DNA from: Hyparrhenia diplandra | Lineage: Eukaryota > Streptophyta > Magnoliopsida > Poales > Poaceae | Assembly: GCA_015847255.1 (NCBI GenBank) | Contig: JADLZK010009382.1 | Coordinates: 310,001 to 374,000, forward strand | Length of the DNA: 64,000 nucleotides | Direction of reading: 5' to 3' | Part shown: in pieces, positions 11,331 through 21,180 of the stretch | Position numbering within the stretch: position 1 is the stretch's first letter | How the letters are laid out: the number at the start of each line of letters is the position of its first letter | Notes under the pieces: generated by a model | Databases searched by the model: none | Told to the model about the DNA's origin: nothing | Seen by the model: only the letters and a program-made list of their open reading frames with translations | Translations under genes and position numbers: made by a program

Positions 11331-12009
11331 AACATGACACTATAAACAATATAAAACAGTCTTTGATAATATATATGTGATCACTATGTTTAGAAACTTA
11401 TTTTTAAATTCCAATATATTTATTTTTAGTTTTGCTTTTATATAGATGTGTGTGCATTCTGTGATTCTGTGATAGTATTTATCTATGGCTAAGTTATCAA
11501 TTAAGTTGTTGGTGGATATTTCTAGGGAATTTCCCTGGCTGTATCTCATTGTACTCCCACCAAAATCTACGTCCAGCTTTCCGTGTGACATGTCCTGATC
11601 CAGACAGTTGTTGTGTTCTTGTACCATTAATTAAGTCAAAGCATTAAAATTATAACCCCCCCAGGGTGACACGTGCTTGTAGCATTATTTAGAAAACTGA
11701 CAAATATATAGATGTGTGTGTAGGTGCCAACATGACCTATTCTGCTATGTAATACAGGGCTAAAGATGCCACTAACTCTGTGACAACGCGACTATATTTT
11801 TACATAAATTTAAGTCAAAGCATATGTTCTCTATGAGCTGCTACCTTCTATAAGAGATACAATAAATGGAGTAGCTCGGCAAAGAGAACTACATGTTTGT
11901 GGAATCAGGTATCGAATTGTCCTAGCGGTCACCTTCATCTACCTTCTATTATATATATATTATGTTGCCACTGGCCGATGATATATAGGGTGCTGGCGCA
12001 CATCACTTT

Positions 12010-12600
12010 GGACTTGCAAGGCATACTCGACTACTACATTAACATTTTGAAGAGCAGAAAGGGTTCCTTCTGCTTGATTGGTATGGGAGGCATAAAGGGA
12101 AAAGGGTACCAGACAGAGGCAGAGATCATGACTTCCAGGGCTAGCATAGGCTAATCCCACCGGTGTTGGTCGCATCTGCAAATCGAGTGGCTGTTCCAAG
12201 GCCGAGACCCTGTAGGCTGGATACAATCCCTTGACGAACAGTAGTCCTCCTTGAGCCCCAGTTAAAGATCTTGGAGGAGATCAAGCTGTAGGTGTCTGCC
12301 CAGCCATGTTAGGGCCGTGGCCTGCCAGGTCGCCGGTGGTGTGGTTGAGGGCGTCCTGGCGTTCTATCCTATGTTTTCTTGATGCCTCAAGTGGGCTAAC
12401 ATGACCTGACATTGCTTGGTTGCCTGCCTAGCCCACCTATGACCTACCAGTCAGTAGTCCAAGTCCCTTGCTCTAACCGGAGGATGCAAATAAGCTTAGA
12501 CAAATGTAAAAGGAAAAAACGGGAAGTAAAAAAATTTTACTTGAAGCCTGTCCTAGCTACAAGAACCTGCTTCAACATTCATCTCCAGTGTGCTTGAATT
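12010..12600 (+). ncRNA. Candidate 21-PHAS locus G (site 12078-12101)
   Basis: A TATA box (gatgatatataggg) lies at 11977-11990. The 24-nt site contains GGTATGGGAGGCATAAAGGG plus AA: a near-perfect core with one extra A. About 370 bp of upstream sequence (11640-11980) is shared with loci H and K. This conserved upstream block, TATA and site suggest coordinated expression of the three units. Confidence 0.65.
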
Positions 12601-12699
12601 GACCACAAATCCGGCTGGATTCTCCACTTCTTTACTTCTAGTGTCCAGTACTTTTTTTTATTTGTTGAATAAATTCATGCATACATGATAATATACCCA

Positions 12700-13060
12700 G
12701 GGTGACATATTCTTGTACATTATTCCAAAACCTGACAAATAGATGTCTGTATATGTGCTAATATGATCTATTCTTCTGTGTAATATATTTTGAAGTGAAC
12801 AAAAGACAATCCTTAGCATATATATACATGGCCAAAGATCTCAAGTCTGTCGACATGCGACTATATTATTTCCATAATATTCTATCCTTTTCAAACTCAA
12901 AGGATATGCTCTCTGTGAGCTCCTTCCTTTTTTAAAGAGATATAGTAATAAGGGGAGTAATGTCAGTAAACGAATTAGGTGTTTGTGTAATCAGAAATTG
13001 AATTGTCTCGGCTGGTCTTGATCTACCTTCCGTTGTGTATATTATGTTTCCCCTCGAAGG
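12700..13060 (+). promoter_or_regulatory. Conserved upstream block shared by PHAS loci G, H and K
   Basis: Three copies, about 11640-11975, 12690-13060 and 19270-19625, share landmarks in the same order: gggtgacac/at..cttgt, attatt..aaaacctgacaaata, gatgt.tgtgtgt, gcgactatat, aaagcatatgtt and ctaccttc.attatatata. Such long similarity upstream of the TATA box is what would be expected of a duplicated promoter. Confidence 0.5.
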
Positions 13061-13094
13061 CAATATATAGGAGGCTGGCGCACATCAATTTGGA

Positions 13095-13600
13095 CGTGCA
13101 AGGCAAGATATATACTCAACTACTACTTTCATCACTTAGTAAGAGGAGAAAGTTCGCAGGTTGTATATTTTGGAAAGGACATAGGGTTCTCTTCTGCTTG
13201 ATAGACATGGGAGGCATGAGGGAAAAATCTACTAGATGGAGACAAAGGATATGACATCCAGAGCTAGCATGGGCAACGCCAACTATGGTTGGTTGCATCT
13301 GAAAATCGAGTTGCTGTTGGCACACTCTATCCTCTTGGCCAGATGCAATTCCTCGGCCAACAGCATCGATGCCTTCAGCCACTCCTGGTCTTGCAGCGCA
13401 TCAGGCACAGGTGTTTGCCCTATGATCCAGCTTATGCGATACAAGGCTCCATGATCGAGCAATATCACCATACAGGAAAGCTACCTAGATATTTCCTTGA
13501 GCGGCCACAATTTTGGGCAGTCTCACGAGCAGCCACGCTTTGCGGTTAAAGCTCAAGGAGCAACTGCCTAGACTCATGCGCTATCATCAATGATTTTGGC
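13095..13600 (+). ncRNA. Candidate 21-PHAS locus H (site 13202-13224)
   Basis: A TATA box (caatatataggagg) lies at 13061-13074. The site reads TAGACATGGGAGGC then ATGAGGGAA, a single mismatch to the cluster consensus and one of the three best matches in the window. Downstream DNA (gagctagcatgggcaacgcc, then gcatctgaaaatcgag) is shared with locus G. Three overlapping ORFs of 62-88 codons cover both strands here; none shows a domain. Confidence 0.7.
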
Positions 13601-14001
13601 AAGCTGCAAATATAGCTTGAGTAACATGAGAATAGCATGACCAGGATTAATGCTAGTGTGTATTGGCAATGAAGAACATGTCCATAATTTTGTTGGCAAC
13701 CATATCAAATAGATGTAAGAACAAAATACAGAGGCGCTAGACCATGGCGCAGTCTTCTAAAAAACACACATGGCCGTGCTTTAAATTCTATGCAAGGGAA
13801 AATCATCTGGGCACCTTACTGAAATGCTTTAAATTCTAATCTTTTCCACTCTAACAATTGCAATAATGTAATGATTTCTCAAATGTTAGATCTTTTATGT
13901 GTTTTCTCAAGCATGTTGATCTTCTTGGAAATAAAATTAGTCAAAATTACACAGTATCAAAGCATGATTATTGATATGAAGCCAAAGTTGCATATCTCTA
14001 A

Positions 14002-14363
14002 GGGCCTGTTTGGTTCCCATGGGACTAGGGACTAATTTTTTAGTCCCATTTAAAAAGATGTTTAGGGCCTGTTTGGTTCCTATGGGACTAGGGACTAATT
14101 TTTAGTCTTATTTAAAAGATGTTTAGTTCAAAGGACTAATGAGGGACTAGAGCTGACAACTGACTAGTGCATGCACAAGTGCACAAATGAGTTGACGACT
14201 GACAAGAGCATAGACTAGTCCCAATTAGACTCTCAAGAGGGGCTAATGGACTAGGGACTAGTTGGGACTAAAAATTAGTCCATTAGTCTTGTTGTTGGAT
14301 AAATTAGGGAATAATTGAGGCTAAAAATTAGTCCCTAGTCCCCTGTAGGAACCAAACAGGGCC
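14002..14363. mobile_element. Tourist-type MITE (PIF/Harbinger), TSD TAA
   Basis: The terminal inverted repeats GGGCCTGTTTGGTTCC and GGAACCAAACAGGGCC are flanked by TAA on both sides (13999-14001 and 14364-14366). A 3-bp TAA/TTA duplication and this inverted repeat are typical of Tourist MITEs. The left end is duplicated: a 63-bp segment from 14002 is repeated starting at 14065. The interior is rich in gggactaattttta-type strings and is non-coding. Confidence 0.88.
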
Positions 14364-14524
14364 TAAGATGATGCTGGTTTCCTCTTGCTCTCTTTCTCTG
14401 TCTCTCTCTCTCTTGCTCTCCTTAAGTTAGCAAAAATACCTACCTAACAACCAACATTTAATGTCCACAAAACTATAGGCATAAATGGATATTATATATA
14501 CAATAGCAGATAGGAGGCCGATGC

Positions 14525-15500
14525 ATCAATGTGGTCAGTTCTACTTTATATTGCCCCATGGACTTGATAGGAGCCACATGCAACAATGGCAAAATGCATG
14601 GCTTTGGTACATAAGTGCATGAACCTGACATACACGATAGCAGATAACTAGCTCATTGCAAGGGTTTCATGTAGTTTAATAGGCATGAGAAGCAAGGAGG
14701 GAAGAAGCTAGGAGGCCGTCCAAGGAACGAAACACGGGCAGTTGGGTTGGAGAGTTGTGTGTGCCATGTCCATTGCAACAACTCACAAAGCAGCTAGATA
14801 CATTCATTAGTTCCGTGCCGCCCACATGGGATCCGGAGAGAAGCACAATTAGGGAAGATGCCCCGCAAGGAGGACAAACTAGGGACGAGGGGAGACCTTC
14901 AGTAGAGTGCATACTGGGACAAGTGCTTCGCTACCCGGTGATAGGAGGAGGGGAGGCGATGCGTCTTTGCGGAAGGAGGCCAGCGACTATGAAGTGCTGG
15001 CAAGTGCTTCTTGATCAGTGGACCTTGCTGGGCCCGGGGAGTTTAAGAATCATTGGTGCATTGCAAAGGTAGTGGATTATCGTCGAGTATAAGGGCGCGT
15101 GGGCGGGGCACTACTAAATTTTTGCTTGGGAATTACGATAATATAAGATAGCACCACCTAAAACTTCGTTTTCTTGATGAGCGAGACCATGCTCGATCAC
15201 ATGACTAACTAGCTTACTATCCATTGGTATTCGGTAATTAACGTGCCAACCAGCTATCCCAAGCAACAACCCATCCCTACCGAAAGCGTCGTTGGTTTAC
15301 AAGTGTGTACCGGGTTAATTTGGTTTATGAGCTAGGTGCAAAAGGTCTTGTCTTACAAATGAATCAAACATATTCCTATATAATTAACTAGGCAAACCAG
15401 CTAAATCCATTACAACTGCTGTCCATCCTTGATGGCAGGGTAAGCAGGTAATGAGTGTGGTGACACTCAATTTTTGGCAGATGTGTTTATGTCCAACTAA
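14525..15500 (+). ncRNA. Candidate 21-PHAS locus I (site 14680-14703)
   Basis: A TATA box (atattatatatac) lies at 14489-14501. The 24-nt site reads TAGGCATGAGAAGC then AAGGAGGGAA: three mismatches plus one extra base. It is the duplicate of locus D, and similarity continues downstream to about 15490. A 105-codon ORF at 14755-15072 crosses it but has no domain and is not conserved in locus D, so I treat the locus as non-coding. Confidence 0.45.
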
Positions 15501-16216
15501 TTTGTCTATGACCAAACTAATTTCTTGATCTGCTATTTTGTTTAAAGGACTTTCTATGCGCTGAAATATGGGAGCGTGCCGATCATGCCTTGTCAACTCG
15601 AAGCCGTAACCCATGCCAACCAGGTTGTTTACATGAGGAACAAAGATAAACTTAGCATGAGCACATAGAAATACCACAAAGATAAATGTATCATGAGCAA
15701 GAAATAAAATAGTGGCAATCCCTAGATAGACAGACTATGTATCATTATATAAGAGACAAAGAGAATATATACGCTAATAGCTATTTTGTCAAAGGTAGTG
15801 ACGATGCCAGAAATAATTTTAGGGTGGGCTGAACAATGTCTAATCAAGCTTTCGCCCCTCCTAGCTAATCAATGTAATCAAGCTTCGTTCTTGGTCGAAG
15901 GCCTCTACATCCTCGACGCACATCATCTTTGATAACACCTCCAATGGCATAGCAGCTTTGTTTCTCTTTGGTTGTTCTGATGAGGTCATCCCAGTCATAC
16001 TTCAGTTTTTCTACAAAAATGGCATACATAACTTAGATGCTGGTGATGCATCTTATATAGATGCCAAAATAGGACCAGTTACATGCATTTGTGCAAGGTG
16101 AATTCCTATTATGACAAGAGGTGCACACATTAATTCATCTATGATCGAGTTATACTTTAATAAACTATGTACTTCCTAAGTCCCATACTCTACACTTACT
16201 AAGGTTTACACATAAG

Positions 16217-16693
16217 CCCTGTTTTAAATAGCTACGCTATAGTCTGCACGATAGGCACACGGCGCTATGCTATTTGTCGATTTCCGCTATGACAATTTCC
16301 TGCTAATTTGCTACTAATGTGATATTTTTGGGTTTAGGGTTTGATAATTTTTTACTAATTTACTACTAATTTGATATTTTGGGGTTTAGGGTTTGATAAT
16401 TTCATACTAATTTGACATTTTGGGGTTTGGAGTTTGACAATTTTATACTAATTTGCTATTTTGGACAACCAAACTTTCATGAACCATGTTGTAATGTCAT
16501 ATTGTAATATTATTTAGATTTGCAGAACCATAGAAACATATTTATGTTCATCAAATTTCATATTTTTTCATGTTTTTGCTTTGATTACTGGTGTTTTTCA
16601 TATTTCTTTTATAAAAACTCTATCTGGCATAGCTGCGTAGCTTCTTAAAAAATGGTAACGCTTATTTTTCATAACTAGCTATTGAAACCCCGA
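16217..16693. mobile_element. hAT-type MITE, copy 2, inverted (TSD CACATRAG)
   Basis: The left end CCCTGTTTTAAATAGC is the counterpart of the right end of the 3653-4039 copy, so this copy lies in the opposite orientation. Flanks are CACATAAG (16209-16216) and CACATGAG (16694-16701), an 8-bp duplication with one mismatch. The interior holds three imperfect tandem copies of about 57 bp (tttggggtttagggtttgat...) at about 16300-16470. Confidence 0.75.
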
Positions 16694-17331
16694 CACATGA
16701 GTTTGCTAGGCTGAGTTACATGGAGCAAAAAGGAGGATTACATGTGGGATCAATGTAGAGCTAGGTTACGTGCACAAGTTTCAGTGTTATGTGACAAGTG
16801 CTTCAACTTCCTGTGCAAGTAAATACTGTCCTCTAACGTTTCATAGTGCACATATGATACACTTGGCTGATTTACGAAAGACTGTGCGAGTGCGCTAAAG
16901 TGAGAAATCACGGCACCTCCATAAATGTTGTATCCACTTGGCTGCCAACTATGCAACATGGTGGCTTCATTTAGAACACAACTATGAGGTAGATCCATAA
17001 ATATCTCCTATATGTTACCCAAAAACATATGACAAATTGATAAACTTTAGTCTTGAACCTGAGGTGTTGGTTTCACGCATGGTGTTTCTTCTATGCTCTT
17101 AAAGTCAAGAAGAGATCCATGTGGGATCCTCTAATTCATGGTCTAGGGTTCTAGGTTTTTGTGTGCACTAGTCTTGGAATTTTTGCATTAGTCCCAGTTC
17201 TAAAGGTTATGGTGCCTTTCTGACTTGGTTACATCCAACCTTGGCATGGGATCTATGTATGTTGTCTTAATTAATGATGGGATCAAAACCTCACAAGATA
17301 TAAGGTTGTGCCTACATTTTTTTTTTTTTTT

Positions 17332-17675
17332 TTTGTGTTATCTCAAAAAGGTGTGATCTTAACTAAGGATAACCTTGTTAGGCGACACTGGAATGGAGAT
17401 AAGAATTGTGCATCCTGTCATTTTCTAGAAACTATTCAACACCTGTTTTTTAATTGTTATTATGCCAAATTCTTGTGGCGAGCAGTATATCTGATGTTTG
17501 GGATTTCACCCCAGCCCCCTCCCCCAAACATAGATGACATGTGTTTGATAGGTGGTCAAAGAGGGTTAATAAAAAACTAAGCTCATTGTCATTAACAGCA
17601 GCGGCGGCACTTTGTTGGACTGTGTGGATAACAAGAAATGAGGTAGTTTTTGACAAATGTAGACGGTTCAAGGGT
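17332..17675 (+). pseudogene. LINE ORF2 C-terminal fragment (zf-RVT type)
   Basis: The plus-strand translation reads KGVILTKDNLVRRHW, then CASCHFLETIQHLFFNCYYA and KFLWRAVYL. This is the zinc-binding region found at the C-terminus of plant LINE reverse transcriptases: GVxLTKDNL, Cx2C, then ETIxHLFxxC. After a stop at 17580 the family tail resumes in another frame (ALCWTVWITRNEVVFD). Only this fragment remains, with no reverse transcriptase or endonuclease domain beside it, so it is a truncated dead copy. A poly-T run at about 17319-17334 precedes it. Confidence 0.75.
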
Positions 17676-17689
17676 TTAAAATAAGTAGA

Positions 17690-18330
17690 GCTTTATGCAA
17701 ATCAACCTAATTATTTCTGATTGATACAGTTTTCTTGAGACCACTTCAACCTGCATGTTTGGGTAAGCTCCCAGAAAAAGTCACCATACAATTCAGTTCA
17801 TATGCTCATGCTTCAGGACCAGGTCGTAAGTGATTTTTTTCTCGCATACAGCAATAGCAAAAATACATTCTCCCATCGTCCACCAAATGGTTAACCTTTT
17901 CATAGAAATAGAATCAAGAACACGTGAGGTACATAAGGACATGAAGTTCGCTGGCTCCAAATCCACCTCATCCGCTGCTTCCTTCTCTGTGCATGTTTGG
18001 GTACAATAATTGTCAATGCCGGATCCTTCATGACTTTGGTGACAATACTGGAATTGTGACATCAGACATTGCTTCCTTCTCTGTGCATGTTGGAGCTTGA
18101 CTGCTAGGACGAACTATGATAAGATCTGGTCCTGAGAGCTGCTTCCCATCAGCCTCCTATTCCCATCAGACAAAGTAACTTCTCATCTGTTTCAACCATC
18201 GGCATGCCATCTTGATCCGCAATGGACCTCTGTTTGCATGTCTGCAATTATCTGATATTAAGAGGTATGACAATGATGGACCAATTTTTGTAGGTGCATT
18301 AATTGTGACATCTCAGGACAAAAATATGGT
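17690..18330 (-). ncRNA. Candidate 21-PHAS locus L on the minus strand
   Basis: Read on the minus strand, 18170-18141 contains GATGGGAATAGGAGGC then TGATGGGAAGC. This is a variant of the cluster motif and closely resembles the plus-strand site of locus B (3474-3506). A TATA-like string on the minus strand (ggtatataagg, about 18355-18366) lies about 190 nt upstream. It would be the only unit of the cluster transcribed leftwards. The site is imperfect, so the call is tentative. Confidence 0.3.
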
Positions 18331-18699
18331 ATATACTGATGGTCAGAATCATTGTCCTTATATACCATCCTTTGATGTATGACCATACTTGCTGTGTAAA
18401 TATGGTATAATTGACAAGGATGAGACCACTAATTATTATTGAAGAAGGATGAGTCAGCTAGTAGAGGAGCAGTGTTTTTTGTTAGCCAACCCTTTGCAAC
18501 TGCTCAAACAAGATTTACAAGGTGAATACAAAAAGATCTTCGAGATCGTACCCCAGGCCTAGGAGTAACGGCTCAAGTAACCTCAGCAAATTAATTTGAT
18601 TTATGGGAAAGCAGATACTAAAATTTCCTAAATGGTCACATCCTTCTACTTTCCCTTGTCCATAACGATTATATATAGCCATATAGGACACATGCAAGG

Positions 18700-19160
18700 C
18701 ATAATATTCAGATACATTGATGACTTAGCATCAGGAGAAAATGTTCCGGGAATATGCGACTTAGTTGCAGCTGGTTTCATGCTGTTGGATAGGCATTGGA
18801 GGCATGAGGGAAACCGCTAGCTACTAGATTCAGTCAAAACACATGTCCTCCAAAGCTAGCATGACCATTTCTCACTGGTTGTGTTGGGCCGCTTGGCAAG
18901 GGCCACGATTGAGCAGGATCTGGATGACCACCAAGGACCTTTTCAGCAAAGGCGGCGTGCCCCAAAACTTGTATCATTTGGAGTTCCATGATTGAGCCAT
19001 GTTGCCGAACTAAAGATGTACTTTTGCACAGTTAGAAGCTACACCCACTGTCTCTGTTTGCTGTGTCAAGGAGCACACATATTATATTGTATCACTCCTA
19101 GAGATGTACTTTTGTAGGTTCATGGATGTACTTTTGTATGTTCATGCTTTTTCACTGCAT
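18700..19160 (+). ncRNA. Candidate 21-PHAS locus J (site 18790-18812)
   Basis: The leader cttgtccataacgattatatatag holds a TATA box at 18669-18679. The site TAGGCATTGGAGGC then ATGAGGGAA has one mismatch to the cluster consensus. It is the duplicate of locus F but keeps a much better site. The downstream segment (ccaaagctagcatgacc, then catttctcactgg) is shared with F and, in part, with loci G and H. Confidence 0.68.
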
Positions 19161-19627
19161 ACTTTCGGTGTGATAGTGTGCCATTTTTTAGGGTATTTAT
19201 CCAGACTGTTGATGTAGTAACCATTTTTTCTTGTTACATATTTAGAGAGGCGTGTATGGTAACAAACACACATATGTGATCATAATCCTTAGCGTGACAC
19301 GTTCTTGTGGCATTATTTGAAAAAACTGACAAATATGGATGTGTGTGTATGTGCTAACATGACCTATTTTGATGTGCAATATTTTTTTTTTGATGTGAAC
19401 AAAGGAAAACCTTGGCATATGGCTAAAGACGCCACCAACTCTGTCACCATGCAACTATATTTTTACATAATTTTAACTCAAAGCATATGTTTTCTATGAC
19501 CTACTACCTTTTATAATAGATATAATAAAGGAAGTAACTCAGCAAGCGAATTAGATGGTTGTGGAATCAGATATCAAATTGCCCTCGCCGGTCTCATTGA
19601 TCTCTACCTTCCATTATATATATATTA

Positions 19628-20792
19628 CTAGGAAAGTGCCCGATGCGTTAACGGGTGATAGGTAAATATATGAGTACCATCAATTTAAACCGATGACCAA
19701 TATTTTTTTTCATGAAGTTTGATGCTATAAGTATCTTATATCATGTTGTTGCATGTATTTCTAATTATTTGACACACGATAAAATTGTAGCCCTCGTCGG
19801 AAAGGAGTACTATGTAATAGCAAAAACTGTTTTAGTATTTTATTTATGAGAGGAGCAATCAGAGGTTAGAGGCCTTTTTCTTTCTTTTTCTTTTTTTTTT
19901 TTTTTTTTTTTTTTAGAAAAGTGGCAGTCGACAGCTGTTTGTGTTGATGGGAGGGCCCCGTCAACCTAGGCCTGCCTGCTCCGCCTCGTGTACATGCAAG
20001 GGCCCTCCCTCTTCGCGCCCCACGTCCGTCGTCTGTGCTCACTTTTTCGTGTCGCCCACGTGGCCCCCTATTCGGCCAGGCCCTTAGCCTATACATGTAC
20101 TCCCTCCGTCCCATCCTATACATGTACTCCCTTCGTCCCATTGAAAGTGTCGCGTAGAAAACGGTTCGTGAGGGAGGCATGTTTTCAAACGACATTTTTC
20201 AATGGGACGGAAGGAGCATGTCCTAACAGGTAGAAAAAAAAAGTGGAATGAAAATTTTTCTCTCTTTGTTAATAGGTATATATGGCCAGAATATTATGAA
20301 CTTAAACTTTGAATATGCTTGAACTTCTAGTCAATTACTTATTATTACAATGCTTAAATAAAAGTTAAATAAACAGAATTATAATCACTAAAAAATAATT
20401 TTCAATGAGATTCCAACCTGTTCGCTTGAGCGTTATCTTATTTTGGCCTGAAACTGAAAAAACAAAGAGGGCCTTTGTTGCATGTCGGCATTTGTAATTG
20501 CCGCATGGGTTTTTACTACCACAACCTGGGCCCGGGCCATGCATTGTTGCTTGGCCGTGCAGCCCCGCCAGACCACTTAAGTTGCGTTATCTTATTTTGG
20601 GGCAGGCAGAGAAAAACGGTAGACAGAGCTGGGTTCCTTCTCTTCTACGGAGTATTTCTTTTTTTCTTATCCTCCTTGCAAACAGTCGGACACCCGGTAA
20701 CCGTAACCGTACTATCTTATCGTATTAGGGGTGGACAGGTAGGTAGAAAAAAAAGGTGAGCGGGAAATTTTTTCTCTTTATTAGTAGGTATA
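19628..20792. mobile_element. 1.16-kb insertion interrupting the promoter of PHAS locus K
   Basis: Locus G reads ...attatatatatattatgttgccactggc without a break. In locus K the same text stops at about 19627 (ccattatatatatatta) and resumes at about 20793 (atgttgccactcgcc). The intervening DNA begins ctaggaaagtgcccg, ends attagtaggtatag, and has weak inverted ends (TACTAGGAAAG / TACTAATAAAG). It is GC-rich, with a poly-T run and an internal Stowaway MITE. I do not recognise the family. Confidence 0.6.
20127..20216. mobile_element. Stowaway-type MITE nested in the 1.16-kb insertion
   Basis: Inverted ends CTCCCTTCGTCCCATTGAAA and TTTTTCAATGGGACGGAAGG plus AG enclose about 90 bp. TA precedes the left end; the right flank is CA, so one target base has changed. 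A second CTCCCTCCGTCCCAT end lies 27 bp further left at 20100, suggesting a duplicated left terminus. Confidence 0.75.
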
Positions 20793-20844
20793 GATGTTGC
20801 CACTCGCCCGATGATATATAGGACTCAGGGCGCACATCAGTTTG

Positions 20845-21180
20845 GACCTGCAAGGCATACTCAGCTACTACTATAACTTTTCCAAGAGGAGAAAGGGTTT
20901 CCTTCTGCTTGATAGGTATGTGAGGCATAAGGGAAAAGGCTACCTGACAGAGGCGGAGAGTATGATCCATTGTTTGCCTACGTTTTTCTATCAGCAAACT
21001 TATTGGTTCTTCCACTGGGCTAACATGTCGTGACATAGCTTCGCTTCCTGCCTGGCCCATCTTCCAGTCAGCAGGCCGCGAGTCTCTTGCTCCACCCCGC
21101 TAATTGACTCGCTGGCCCATTAGAAGCCCGGTAAGAAAGTAAGGTGAGACAAATATAAAAGCAAGAACGGGAATGGTTAA
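20845..21180 (+). ncRNA. Candidate 21-PHAS locus K (site 20913-20935)
   Basis: A TATA box (atgatatatagg) lies at 20811-20822. The site TAGGTATGTGAGGC then ATAAGGGAA has one mismatch to the consensus. It is the duplicate of locus G. Its conserved upstream block is now separated from the TATA box by the 1.16-kb insertion, so expression may have changed. Confidence 0.6.

Larger units (their letters stand above)
6905..12530 (+). repeat. Segmental duplication, copy 1 of PHAS block
   Basis: Collinear with 14395-21180. Matching landmarks are the (CT)n tract and the string acaaccaacc/acatttaat at 6905/14400, the PHAS sites 7187/14680, the segment 7560-7790 with 15240-15490, the string gagatccatgtgggatcc near 8430/17110, PHAS sites 10945/18790, and PHAS sites 12078/20913. 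The offset grows from 7.5 to 8.8 kb because copy 2 gained a hAT MITE and a 1.16-kb insertion. Confidence 0.7.
14395..21180 (+). repeat. Segmental duplication, copy 2 of PHAS block
   Basis: Collinear with 6905-12530, with the landmarks given there. It has since gained a hAT-type MITE (16217-16693), a LINE fragment (about 17310-17680) and a 1.16-kb insertion (about 19628-20792). Sequence beyond 21180 no longer matches the first block. Confidence 0.7.

Noticed and set aside
19866..20195. 109-codon minus-strand ORF with poly-Lys end
   Set aside because: It reads the Stowaway MITE and a poly-T run; not a gene.
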